Below are positions 42,357 to 50,049 of a stretch of DNA of 64,000 nucleotides, one piece after another. Each line of letters starts with the position of its first letter. Positions within the stretch are counted from its first letter, which is position 1. A model generated the notes under the pieces. The model ran no database searches. It was not told where the DNA came from and saw only the letters and a program-made list of their open reading frames with translations. The DNA is taken from the NCBI GenBank assembly GCA_900316255.1, contig ONCI01000001.1, forward strand, positions 1 to 64,000. Reading direction: 5' to 3'. A program made the translations under genes and the position numbers. This DNA is from an uncultured Eubacteriales bacterium (lineage in GTDB: Bacteria; Bacillota; Clostridia; Oscillospirales; Oscillospiraceae).

Positions 42357-43940
42357 ATGGAAGGAGATCACATCTATATCGCCATCGACCTGAAGTCCTT
42401 CTATGCCAGCGTGGAGTGTGTGGAGCGGAAATTCGATCCGCTGAGCACCAACCTGGTGGTGGCGGACCCCAGCCGGACGGAGAAGACCATCTGCCTTGCG
42501 GTGACGCCCTCTCTCAAAGCCTACGGCATCTCCGGCAGGGCCAGGCTCTTCGAGGTGGTCCAGCGGGTGAAGGAAGTGAACGCCGAGCGCCTGGCCCGGG
42601 CCATCCGGGAGGGGAAGGCCCAGCGGGACGAGAAGGGAAACTTTTGCTTCGTTACCAGCTCCTTCGACGCCAAGGCCTTGGCGGAGGACCCCTCTCTGGA
42701 ACTGGGCTATTTCGTGGCGCCGCCCAGGATGAAACTCTATGAGCAGTACAGCGCCAAAATCTTTTCGATCTACACCAAATATATCTCGCCCGAGGATATC
42801 GTGGTCTATTCCATCGACGAGATCTTTGCCGACGCCACCCGCTATCTGAAGACCCACCGGATGACGGCGAGAGAGCTTGCCATGACCATGATCCGGGAGG
42901 TGCTCTATACCACCGGCGTCACCGCCACCGCCGGCATCGGGACCAATCTCTATCTTGCCAAGGTGGCCATGGACATCGTGGCCAAGCACGTGCCCGCGGA
43001 CAAGGACGGAGTGCGCATCGCGGAGCTGACCGAGCAGCGCTACCGGGAGCTTTTGTGGTGTCATAAGCCCATCACCGATTTCTGGCGGGTGGGGAGAGGC
43101 ACGGCCAGACGGCTGGAGAAGCTGAGCTGCTACACCATGGGAGACGTGGCCCGGCTCAGCGAGACCAACGAGGACGCCCTCTACACGGCCATGGGCGTCA
43201 ACGCGGAGCTGCTCATCGACCACGCCTGGGGCTGGGAGCCCACCACCATCCCGCTGATCAAGCAGTATAAGCCCCAGTCCAGTTCCCTCAGCTCCGGCCA
43301 GGTGCTGAAGGAGCCCTACTCCTGGGAAAAGGGAAGGCTCATCGTGCAGGAAATGACGGAGCTTCTGAGCCTGGACCTGGTGCGGCAGGGTCTGGTCACA
43401 AAGAAGGTGGAGCTGAGCATCGGCTACGACCGGGAGAGCCTGCAGGTGCTGATCCCGGGAAAAGGCCTGGCCGACACGGTTTACGCCGTCAAAACCACGG
43501 GCAGGCGCTATGCGGGGAAGGTGGGGCTGGACTATTACGGCCGGCCCAGCCCCCAGCACGCCCACGGCACCGGCAATCTGGACCGCTGGACCAACAGCAC
43601 CCGGCGGATCCGAAAGGCGATCCTGGAGATCTTCGACCGGACGGTGGACCCGGATCTGCTGATTAGGAGGGTGAACATCGCGGCGGCGGTCCTGCCGGAA
43701 AAGGACGCGCCCCGGGAGGGACCGGAGCAGCTGGACCTCTTCACCGACTATGAGGCGCTGGAAAAACAGCGGGCGGAGGAGCAGGCCGCGGACGAGAAGG
43801 AACGGCGGATGCAGCAGACCACCCTGCTGATCCAGCAGAAATACGGCAAGAACGCGGTGCTGAAGGGAATGAACTTCCTGGAGGGCGGCACTACCATCGA
43901 GCGCAACGCTCAGATCGGCGGCCACCGCTCCGGCGAATAA
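42357..43940 (+). CDS. Y-family DNA polymerase (UmuC/DinB-like)
   Basis: A 527-residue translesion polymerase. The catalytic carboxylates lie in IAIDLKSFYASVECVERK (Asp near residue 9) and YSIDEIFADAT (Asp-Glu); VTATAGIGTNLYLAKVAMD is the palm/thumb signature and ITDFWRVGRGTARRLEKL the helix-hairpin-helix. EQLDLF (about residues 458-463) is a beta-clamp-binding motif. It is longer than DinB and resembles UmuC/UvrX-type proteins. AAGGAGGAG precedes the ATG. Placement behind a LexA-like repressor implies damage-inducible mutagenesis. Confidence 0.92.
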   Translation: MEGDHIYIAIDLKSFYASVECVERKFDPLSTNLVVADPSRTEKTICLAVTPSLKAYGISGRARLFEVVQRVKEVNAERLARAIREGKAQRDEKGNFCFVTSSFDAKALAEDPSLELGYFVAPPRMKLYEQYSAKIFSIYTKYISPEDIVVYSIDEIFADATRYLKTHRMTARELAMTMIREVLYTTGVTATAGIGTNLYLAKVAMDIVAKHVPADKDGVRIAELTEQRYRELLWCHKPITDFWRVGRGTARRLEKLSCYTMGDVARLSETNEDALYTAMGVNAELLIDHAWGWEPTTIPLIKQYKPQSSSLSSGQVLKEPYSWEKGRLIVQEMTELLSLDLVRQGLVTKKVELSIGYDRESLQVLIPGKGLADTVYAVKTTGRRYAGKVGLDYYGRPSPQHAHGTGNLDRWTNSTRRIRKAILEIFDRTVDPDLLIRRVNIAAAVLPEKDAPREGPEQLDLFTDYEALEKQRAEEQAADEKERRMQQTTLLIQQKYGKNAVLKGMNFLEGGTTIERNAQIGGHRSGE

Positions 43941-43959
43941 GAAGGGGGGACAAGCGGAC

Positions 43960-44436
43960 ATGGAAGCCTCGGAGGATCCCAGGATCGTCTATGCGGATAT
44001 CCTGTACCACCCCCATCACCAGTCCGAGAAGCGGGCGCACATGCCCCTGGCGGACCGGGCGGCCCAGTTTTCCGCTTATGACGCCCTGGCCGGCTTTTTC
44101 GACATGATCGATGAGGAAGAGCGCTTCACGGAGGCGGAGACGGAGCTGGATGAAAACGCCCGGGAACTGCTGGACCGGAAGCTGCAGCGGATCGCGGAGG
44201 CCATCCGCCGGGGCGAACAGCCCCGGGTGTGCTTTACGGTCTTTGTGCCGGACGAGCGCAAGGCGGGCGGCAGCTATCGGGAGATCACGGAAAGCGTCCG
44301 CCAGATCGATCTGGTCTCACAGAGGATCGTTTTGAACCGGCGGGAGGGAAGAGGCGGACTCTACGCTGCATTGGATATTGGGCGTATTCTTTCCGTCCGC
44401 TCTGAACTTACCGACGGACTTGATGCGCAGGAATAA
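43960..44436 (+). CDS. YolD-like protein
   Basis: A 158-residue protein of the YolD-like group: IVYADILYHPHHQSEKRAHMPLADRAAQFSAYDALAGF at the N-terminal part, a charged helix, and CFTVFVPDERKAGGSYREITESVRQID. YolD-like proteins accompany Y-family polymerases of the YqjW/UvrX type in Firmicutes and may modulate them, but no mechanism is known. It begins 19 bp after the polymerase gene and ends at a terminator, closing the four-gene cassette. Confidence 0.85.
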   Translation: MEASEDPRIVYADILYHPHHQSEKRAHMPLADRAAQFSAYDALAGFFDMIDEEERFTEAETELDENARELLDRKLQRIAEAIRRGEQPRVCFTVFVPDERKAGGSYREITESVRQIDLVSQRIVLNRREGRGGLYAALDIGRILSVRSELTDGLDAQE

Positions 44437-44439
44437 AAA

Positions 44440-44478
44440 ATTGCAGGAGAGAGAAACTCTTTCCTGCAATCTTTTTTT
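44440..44478 (+). terminator. Intrinsic terminator after the LexA-polymerase cassette
   Basis: Stem ATTGCAGGA/TCCTGCAAT (44440-44448 with 44462-44470), extended by a looser inner stem, followed by a run of seven T. A-runs on the other side suggest it also ends the converging SASP transcript. Confidence 0.85.
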
Positions 44479-44490
44479 GCAAGCCGAAGC

Positions 44491-44691
44491 TTACTTCATG
44501 CCGTTCTCGTAGGCCTCGATCATCTTCTTGACCATCTGGCCGCCGACGGAGCCGGCCTGGCGGCTGGTGAGCTCGCCGTTGTAGCCGTTCTTCAGGTTGA
44601 CGCCAACCTCAGAAGCGGCTTCCATCTTGAACTTGTCCATGGCCTCGCGGGCAGCGGGGTTCACAAGATGATTGCTGGAATTGGTAGACAT
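44491..44691 (-). CDS. Alpha/beta-type small acid-soluble spore protein
   Basis: A 66-residue SASP that coats and protects spore DNA. The family signatures are LVNPAAREAMDKFKMEAASEVGV near the start (with the EVG germination-protease region) and NGYNGELTSRQAGSVGGQMVKKMIEAYENGM. The ATG at 44691 is the third possible start and is preferred because AAGGAG lies about nine bases upstream. Expression would be in the forespore (sigma-G) but no promoter was assigned. Its presence shows a sporulating ancestry. Confidence 0.95.
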   Translation of the reverse strand: MSTNSSNHLVNPAAREAMDKFKMEAASEVGVNLKNGYNGELTSRQAGSVGGQMVKKMIEAYENGMK

Positions 44692-44730
44692 GTGTTGCAT
44701 CTCCTTCCGATCGATTTGGGTTTTGCCCGT

Positions 44731-44762
44731 GCATATCTTTTGCGGAGAACAAAAAGATATGC
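44731..44762. promoter_or_regulatory. Hairpin in the SASP leader region
   Basis: An 11-bp perfect inverted repeat (44731-44741 with 44752-44762, half-site GCATATCTTTT) about 40 bp upstream of the SASP start. It may be an mRNA-stabilising structure. The rest of the 44692-44890 gap shows nothing definite. Confidence 0.4.
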
Positions 44763-44890
44763 AGAAAAGCCCGCAAGAAAAAGATGGATAAAGCGGACAG
44801 GAGACGACGCAGAAAGGCGCTATTGAAGGGAGCAACGCTATATTTTGTGGTCGGAAACGCCGAAATCGAGAAAAAACTGCAAATTATGTC

Positions 44891-44919
44891 TTTACCTGCG
44901 GGCAAAAGTAGAGTACAAT
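44891..44919 (+). promoter_or_regulatory. Predicted promoter for the degenerate P-type ATPase
   Basis: -35 TTTACC (44891-44896), 17-bp spacer, -10 TACAAT (44914-44919), 41 bp upstream of the ATG. Confidence 0.5.
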
Positions 44920-44960
44920 ATCCCGTATGAATAGAGAAGCCCAAAACAGGGGTGAAGATT

Positions 44961-46931
44961 ATGGCCAGGCACTTTGCGCCTTCCGCTCATAAAAAGAAAC
45001 TCAAAATCCAAATGCCGTCCTTCCGCGTTCCGGAGCTGCCGAAGCTCTTCAAGCGGGAGAAGATCCATTATAAACCCAAACGCTATCAGCGCGTTTTTTC
45101 CGTGCAGGAGATGTTCCTCGTCATCGCGGCGACCCTGCTTTTCATGGCGGGCATCCTGCTGCCGGTCCCGCGGCTGATCTCCGTGCTGATCTACGCGGCC
45201 GCTGCCATCCTTGCCTTCCTGCCCCGGATCTTCCAGATCCTGCAGGACGCGCTGAACCGGAAGCTGCCGGAGGAGGATCTGCTGGTCCTGCTCGGCATCA
45301 TCGGCGGCTTCTGCATCGGGGAAGAAGTGGGCGCTGCCATTGCGGCGATCCTGTACCGGCTCGCCCAGGTCTTCGAGGCCTATGCTGTCGCCAGAGCCGA
45401 CGCGGCCATTGATTTGATGCGGGATAAGCTCCCGGAAAAGGCAAAGCTCCTGATCGGGGACAAGACCTCCGAGGTCATGCCTGAGACCGTTGATCCCGGC
45501 CAGATCGTCCGCGTGGGCATCGGTGAGACCGTCCCCCTGGACGGGGTCATCGTCTCCGGTGTGACGGAGCTGGATCTTTCGATCCTGACGGGCAACAGCA
45601 CCGTCCATACCTGCGGCGTGGGGGACCAGGTCTTCTCCGGCAGCGTCAATCACGGCGCTGTCATCGACGTGCGGGTGACGAAACCTTTCAGCGAATCCGC
45701 TGCCGCCAGCCTTCTGCGTGACGTGCAGGATGCCGCCCGGTATGAGACCACCCAGGAGCGGCTTTCCGACCGGATCTGCGCCTGGTTTGCGCCCGTGGTC
45801 GCGGTGCTGGCGCTGCTCCTGCTTCTGGTGCCCTCGCTGATCACCGGGCAGTGGCTGCCGAATCTCCGCCGGGCGGTGCTCTTTCTGCTGGCGGCCTCTC
45901 CCAGCGCGCTGATGATCTCTGTCTCTCTGTCCTGCCTGGGCGGTGAGATGAGCGGCATTTTCAACGGCATCGTCAGCAAGGGCCACGACTGCCTGGAGAT
46001 CCTGGCCCAGACCAGGACCATGGTGTTTGGCAAGACCGGCACCATTACCGGGGGCCGCTTTGAGATCACCGGAGTTTTCCCCAACGGCTGCGGGGCGGAT
46101 GACCTTCTGGCCATCGCCGCGGCGGCAGAGAGCTATTCCCGTCACCCCATCGCACAGCTTTTGAAGCTGGCCGCCAACTGGACGCCGGATATCGCTGAGA
46201 GCGTGATGCAGGTGGAGGAGATCCCCGGCCGGGGCGTCAGCGCCTTTATCGAAGGGCGGCACGTCTATGTGGGCAATGCCTATCTGCTGCAGGAGCACGG
46301 CATCCGATATGCGGTTCCTTCCCGGGCGGGCTCTGCCGTCCATGTGGCGGTGGAGAACCGGTATTGGGGCCACATCCTGGTGAGCGATAAAACCAGAGAG
46401 GGCGCCTTTGACGCCCTGGAGGAACTGAGAAGTCAGGGCGTTCAGCAGCTGGTGATGCTCACCGGGGACGTGCTATCTTCTTCCCGGCCCCTTGCCTCGT
46501 CCCTGGGCTTTGATCTCCTGCGCACGGAGCTTACGCCCGAGGCCAAGGTCTCTGCCATCCGCTACCTGATCTCTGGCAAGGGGAAGGGGACCAGCGTGGG
46601 CTTTGTAGGCGATGGGATCAACGACGTGCCCATGCTGGAGGCCGCGGATGTGGGACTTGCCATCGACGCACTTCACGCGTGGAACGAGGCTGACGCGGCG
46701 GACATCCTCCTGCTGGATCGGGATATTGAAAAGCTGCCCGCCGCCATGCGGATCGCCCGCGGGATGCGACTGATCCTCTGGGAGAACGTGGGGATCCTGT
46801 CGGCGGTCAAGTGCCTGGTCCTGCTCCTGGCGCTCTTCGGTTCGATCTCCATCCCGGCTGCCGCCTTCCTCGGCACTGTCTCGACGGCGCTGGCCATGAT
46901 CAACAGTCTGCGCAGCTTCGGCCTCAAATAA
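44961..46931 (+). CDS. Degenerate P1B-type ATPase lacking the phosphorylated Asp
   Basis: A 656-residue protein with the overall fold of heavy-metal P-type ATPases (basic N-terminal tail, no HMA domain, paired membrane segments, A, P and N domains). Three catalytic sites are altered: the DKTGT phosphorylation motif reads GKTGT (Gly357), the membrane metal motif CPC reads Ser313-Pro314-Ser315, and TGES reads TGNS (Asn212). MLTGD, the N-domain HP motif (SRHPIAQLL) and GDGIND (550-555) remain. The frame is intact over 2 kb, so it is not random decay. Active transport is not expected; a regulatory or binding role is inferred. The ATG at 44961 has GGGGTGA before it. Confidence 0.88.
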   Translation: MARHFAPSAHKKKLKIQMPSFRVPELPKLFKREKIHYKPKRYQRVFSVQEMFLVIAATLLFMAGILLPVPRLISVLIYAAAAILAFLPRIFQILQDALNRKLPEEDLLVLLGIIGGFCIGEEVGAAIAAILYRLAQVFEAYAVARADAAIDLMRDKLPEKAKLLIGDKTSEVMPETVDPGQIVRVGIGETVPLDGVIVSGVTELDLSILTGNSTVHTCGVGDQVFSGSVNHGAVIDVRVTKPFSESAAASLLRDVQDAARYETTQERLSDRICAWFAPVVAVLALLLLLVPSLITGQWLPNLRRAVLFLLAASPSALMISVSLSCLGGEMSGIFNGIVSKGHDCLEILAQTRTMVFGKTGTITGGRFEITGVFPNGCGADDLLAIAAAAESYSRHPIAQLLKLAANWTPDIAESVMQVEEIPGRGVSAFIEGRHVYVGNAYLLQEHGIRYAVPSRAGSAVHVAVENRYWGHILVSDKTREGAFDALEELRSQGVQQLVMLTGDVLSSSRPLASSLGFDLLRTELTPEAKVSAIRYLISGKGKGTSVGFVGDGINDVPMLEAADVGLAIDALHAWNEADAADILLLDRDIEKLPAAMRIARGMRLILWENVGILSAVKCLVLLLALFGSISIPAAAFLGTVSTALAMINSLRSFGLK

Positions 46932-46950
46932 TTCGCGAAGGATCGTGCCT

Positions 46951-47514
46951 ATGAACGTCTATGATTTTGATCAGACCATCTTTCAGCCCGACAGCTCCTA
47001 TTGCTTTGTGATGTACTGCCTGCGCCATTATCCCCGGGCGGTGCTCCACTGCCTGCCCGGCGTGTCCTATACTGGCATCCAGGCGCTGCGCAAGCAGGCT
47101 GAGACGAAAGAACTCAAAGAGCAGGTCTTTTCCTTCCTCCCGCGGCTGGATGATGTTCAGCGCATCGTGGAGGAGTTCTGGGACGCGCATCGGCAGAATC
47201 TGGAGCCCTGGTATCTGGCGCAGAAACGAGAGGATGACCTGATCGTTTCCGCCTCCCCGGACTTCCTGCTGCGCCCCATTTGTGAGGAGCTTGGCGTTTC
47301 CCTCATCGCCACGCCCATGAATCCCTATACCGGCAAGATCCACGGCCTCAACTGCCATGACGAGGAAAAGGTACGGCGTTTTCGCCTGGAGGTCCCGGAG
47401 GGACATATCGAGAACTTCTATTCCGATTCTCTTTCCGATACCCCCCTTGCAAAGCTTGCGGACCGGGCCTGGCTCGTGAAGAAAGGAAAGCTCAGCCCCT
47501 GGCCGGAAGAGTAA
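46951..47514 (+). CDS. HAD-IB-family phosphatase
   Basis: A 187-residue HAD hydrolase with motif I VYDFDQTIF (DxDxT, residues 4-8), motif II in LIVSASPDFLLRPI, the lysine of motif III in HDEEKVRRF and motif IV FYSDSLSDTPLA. The helical cap is of the IB type as in SerB and phospholipid or sugar-phosphate phosphatases. No substrate can be assigned. It starts 19 bp after the degenerate ATPase, likely in the same transcript, so the two may act together. Confidence 0.85.
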   Translation: MNVYDFDQTIFQPDSSYCFVMYCLRHYPRAVLHCLPGVSYTGIQALRKQAETKELKEQVFSFLPRLDDVQRIVEEFWDAHRQNLEPWYLAQKREDDLIVSASPDFLLRPICEELGVSLIATPMNPYTGKIHGLNCHDEEKVRRFRLEVPEGHIENFYSDSLSDTPLAKLADRAWLVKKGKLSPWPEE

Positions 47515-47520
47515 CAGCAT

Positions 47521-47557
47521 AAAAAAACTCGGCTTCCGAAGAAGCCGAGTTTTTTTA
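47521..47557. terminator. Bidirectional intrinsic terminator
   Basis: A 10-bp stem (47527-47536 with 47541-47550; half-site ACTCGGCTTC) with a CGAA loop and seven-base A and T runs on the two sides, between converging genes. Confidence 0.93.
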
Positions 47558-47572
47558 TGCGGATTGCTCCGA

Positions 47573-48043
47573 TCATTTGAAATCGGGAACGAAAGTACCC
47601 TGGATGCCCATTTCCCTCAGGCGAGCCTTGACCTGCTTGTACTCCTTCTTGTAGAGCAGGGTGCGCAGCTCGTCATCGGGCACAAAGCGGTAATAGGCGT
47701 TGGTGAAGAGCTCGAAGCTCTCCTTGTTTCCCGGTTTGGTACGGAAAAAGATGAACAAAAAGGCAGCAACTGCGCCGACGGCAAAGGCGATCTTGATATA
47801 AAGCTGATGAACCAGGAACAGTACCGCAAAAGCGATGGCGCCGCCCACCAGGAGACTGACCAGATTGGAGATCAGCGTGTAGCGTTTTGCGCCTACGCCG
47901 ATCAGCTCCGGCTGAAGGCCGTTCATCTTGTTGATCAGCGGATAGGCCACGCGAATGTTGAACAGAAACTGGCGCAGGAACAGGTAGCTCCACAGAAAGC
48001 CTGCCAGAACCAGCGCGCCGGCGAGCATGATCTTCATTTCCAT
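47573..48043 (-). CDS. Hypothetical membrane protein
   Basis: A 156-residue protein with hydrophobic segments at about residues 5-25 (MLAGALVLAGFLWSYLFL), 58-80 (SNLVSLLVGGAIAFAVLFLVHQL) and 83-98 (KIAFAVGAVAAFLFIFF), and a polar C-terminal tail of about 55 residues (ESFELFTNAYYRFVPDDELRTLLYKKEYKQVKARLREMGIQG) that is probably cytoplasmic. No family was recognised. GGAGG precedes the ATG at 48043, and a good promoter lies upstream, divergent from spoIIIAA. Confidence 0.75.
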   Translation of the reverse strand: MEMKIMLAGALVLAGFLWSYLFLRQFLFNIRVAYPLINKMNGLQPELIGVGAKRYTLISNLVSLLVGGAIAFAVLFLVHQLYIKIAFAVGAVAAFLFIFFRTKPGNKESFELFTNAYYRFVPDDELRTLLYKKEYKQVKARLREMGIQGTFVPDFK

Positions 48044-48077
48044 GAGGGGGATCCTCCAAACTCTTGAATCTTTTTGT

Positions 48078-48106
48078 ATCATAGCACAGTCAGGGGACAG
48101 TTTCAA
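48078..48106 (-). promoter_or_regulatory. Predicted promoter for the 47573-48043 membrane protein
   Basis: Minus strand: -35 TTGAAA (48101-48106), 17-bp spacer, -10 TATGAT (48078-48083). Confidence 0.7.
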
Positions 48107-48148
48107 GAATAAATCCAGCCTTCCCGCATAGATTGGAGGCGGGAAGTG

Positions 48149-48985
48149 ATGGGAATGGACAAGGAGACGCTGGCCCTGTGCCTTCTGCCGGCCCGCTGGC
48201 GGGAGGACGCCAAGCGGCAGATCCGGCAGGCGGAGGAGATCCGTCTGCGTGCCGGAAGAGAGCCAAGCATGCTGCTGCGGGGAGAAGAGCTGCCCTTTTC
48301 CGGGGAGCGGGTGACAGAGCCCGACTTGCTCCGGATCCTGGAGAAGGCGACGGGAGCCTCGCTCCATTCGGCGCAGGCCTCTCTCGCGGAGGGCTTTGTC
48401 AATTATCGGGGGATCCGCATCGGCGTTTGCGGCATGGCCGCCATGAAGGAGGGACAAGGCTGCGTGTTTCATCACGTGAGCTCCCTTGCTGTCCGCATCC
48501 CGCGGGAGTGCAGGGGCATCTGCCGGGAGCAGATCGAAACGCTTTTGCGGGAGGGGTATCAGAACACGCTGGTGGTGGGCCCGCCCGGGGCCGGAAAGAC
48601 CACAGCCCTGCGGGAACTAATCCGCAGACTTTCCGACAGCGGCTGCCGTGTGGGCGTGGCGGATGAACGGAATGAGCTGGCCTCCCGAGACGAGGACGGA
48701 CAGGCCTGGGACCTGGGGCGCTGCTCAGACGTTCTTGGCGGCGTCCCCAAGGGGAAGGCGGCCCTGATGCTGCTGCGGGGGATGAATCCCGGGATCATCG
48801 CCATGGATGAGATCACCCGGGAGGAGGACGCGGAGGCGATCCTGCAGATCTGCGGCTGCGGGGTGGGGATCCTGGCAAGCGCGGCCTATAAAAGGCTGCT
48901 GGATCGGCACGTTTTTTCCCGGCTGCTCTTTATTCGCACGGAGAAAAACGGCAGACAGTACCGCCTCGAAAGCCTTTCTCCGTGA
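48149..48985 (+). CDS. spoIIIAA: Stage III sporulation protein AA
   Basis: SpoIIIAA is the secretion-type ATPase of the SpoIIIA-SpoIIQ channel joining mother cell and forespore. The 278-residue product has Walker A VVGPPGAGKTTALREL (about residues 145-160), a GVADERNELA segment, LMLLRGMNPGIIAMDEI as Walker B region, and the C-terminal RLLDRHVFSRLLFI. Around 48883 the expected segment between ILAT-A-H and the YKRLL helix seems shortened by about 12-15 residues (ILASAAYKRLLDR), in frame. ATG 48149 has GGAGG nearby. It overlaps spoIIIAB by four bases. Confidence 0.88.
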   Translation: MGMDKETLALCLLPARWREDAKRQIRQAEEIRLRAGREPSMLLRGEELPFSGERVTEPDLLRILEKATGASLHSAQASLAEGFVNYRGIRIGVCGMAAMKEGQGCVFHHVSSLAVRIPRECRGICREQIETLLREGYQNTLVVGPPGAGKTTALRELIRRLSDSGCRVGVADERNELASRDEDGQAWDLGRCSDVLGGVPKGKAALMLLRGMNPGIIAMDEITREEDAEAILQICGCGVGILASAAYKRLLDRHVFSRLLFIRTEKNGRQYRLESLSP

Positions 48986-49491
48986 AGCTGCCGGGCGCTG
49001 TTCTCATCATGGCCGCGGCCTGCCTTATGAGCGTGCTGACTCTGCGGGAAAAGAAACAAAGGCAAGCGGGAGGCCTTTCTCTTGCCGCGGCGCTGGAGCT
49101 GCTGCGGGGGGAACTCTCCTCCGGCGCGGTGCCGCTGAGTCTGGGAATCGAGAGAGCCAGTGCCCACGCTTCGGGGTTCGGAAAAGAGCTTCTCATCGCG
49201 GTGCAGGAAGGCCTGCGCGATCTGGGAGAGCGGTCCTTTGACGAGATCTGGGACAAGGCCCTGGCCGGAACAGATCCGTGGCTGGAGGAAACTGTGCAAA
49301 ATGAGCTGCGAAAGCTTGGCTCTGTGCTGGGAAGGTTCGACCTGGAGACGCAGCTGCGAGCCCTGGATGCCTGCATTTTGCTCCTCAGGCAGCAGTGGGA
49401 GCGGGAAAGGAACGCTTATCCCGAAGAACGAAGAGTATGGATCGGGCTGACGGCAGGCCTCAGCGCTCTGCTGGTGATCCTGCTTTACTGA
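48982..49491 (+). CDS. spoIIIAB: Stage III sporulation protein AB
   Basis: A 169-residue membrane protein with an N-terminal hydrophobic segment (LPGAVLIMAAACLMSVLTL), a soluble helical region and a C-terminal membrane segment (WIGLTAGLSALLVILLY). LGSVLGRFDLETQLRALD is the family-typical stretch. It resembles type II secretion GspF-like helical domains and belongs to the SpoIIIA channel. Its GTG start overlaps the spoIIIAA stop (GTGA), and spoIIIAC begins nine bases after it. Confidence 0.85.
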   Translation: MKLPGAVLIMAAACLMSVLTLREKKQRQAGGLSLAAALELLRGELSSGAVPLSLGIERASAHASGFGKELLIAVQEGLRDLGERSFDEIWDKALAGTDPWLEETVQNELRKLGSVLGRFDLETQLRALDACILLLRQQWERERNAYPEERRVWIGLTAGLSALLVILLY

Positions 49492-49500
49492 AGGGGAAAC

Positions 49501-49658
49501 ATGGATGTTGATCTGATCTTTAAAATCGCCGCGGTGGGGATCCTGGTCGCGGTGCTGAATATCCTGCTGCAGCGCTCCGGCCGGGACGAACACTGATGAT
49601 GGTGGTGCGGAAGATCAGCGAGCTGTTCACGCTGATCAAAACGCTCTTTGATCTGTAG
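49501..49658 (+). pseudogene. spoIIIAC: Stage III sporulation protein AC, split by an internal deletion
   Basis: SpoIIIAC is normally a membrane protein of about 65 residues with two helices. Here MDVDLIFKIAAVGILVAVLNILLQRSGRDEH stops at 49596, and the family C-terminal half (LMMVVRKISELFTLIKTLFDL) continues in another frame to 49658. The missing piece is about 13-17 residues, the start of the second membrane helix. The break leaves TGATG, so an ATG at 49596 overlaps the stop and could reinitiate the second piece. Either a real deletion or an assembly loss. Confidence 0.8.
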
Positions 49659-49659
49659 G

Positions 49660-50049
49660 ATGGAGCTTGTGATGAAAGCGGCGTCGGCGGCTCTCCTCTC
49701 GGCGGTACTGGGTCTGCTGATCAAGCGACATAACCCGGAGGGTGCGCTGCTGCTGGGCGCTATCTGCGCCCTCGGCATCCTGACGGCCTCTCTGGGGATC
49801 CTGGACGGCTTTTCGTCCCTGCGAAAACTCTTCCGGCAAAGCTTTGGCGGGGAGGCGGAGGGACTCCTCTCGCCGGTCCTCAAATGTCTCGCCATCTCCA
49901 TTGTGAGCCGCTTTTCGGCGGAAAGCTGCCGGGACGCTTCGCAAAACGCCGCCGCTTCCGCCGTGGAATTCGCGGGGGCGGCCTGCTCCCTCGGGGTGGT
50001 TCTGCCGCTGCTCGTGAGCGTTCTGAAAACGCTGGGAGGTCTGGGATGA
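49660..50049 (+). CDS. spoIIIAD: Stage III sporulation protein AD
   Basis: A 129-residue polytopic membrane protein with several hydrophobic segments (SAALLSAVLGLLI, GALLLGAICALGILTASLGIL, FAGAACSLGVVLPLLVSVLKTL) and the family-like linker LSPVLKCLAISIVSRFSAESCRDAS. Length is as in Bacillus (about 133). The ATG at 49660 follows the spoIIIAC remnant by one base. Its end overlaps the spoIIIAE start by four bases. Unlike its neighbours it shows no break. Confidence 0.88.
   Translation: MELVMKAASAALLSAVLGLLIKRHNPEGALLLGAICALGILTASLGILDGFSSLRKLFRQSFGGEAEGLLSPVLKCLAISIVSRFSAESCRDASQNAAASAVEFAGAACSLGVVLPLLVSVLKTLGGLG

Noticed and set aside
48109..48134. Sigma-E promoter for spoIIIAA (ATA ... CATAGATT)
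   Set aside because: The implied start would fall after the best ribosome binding site, so it was not listed.
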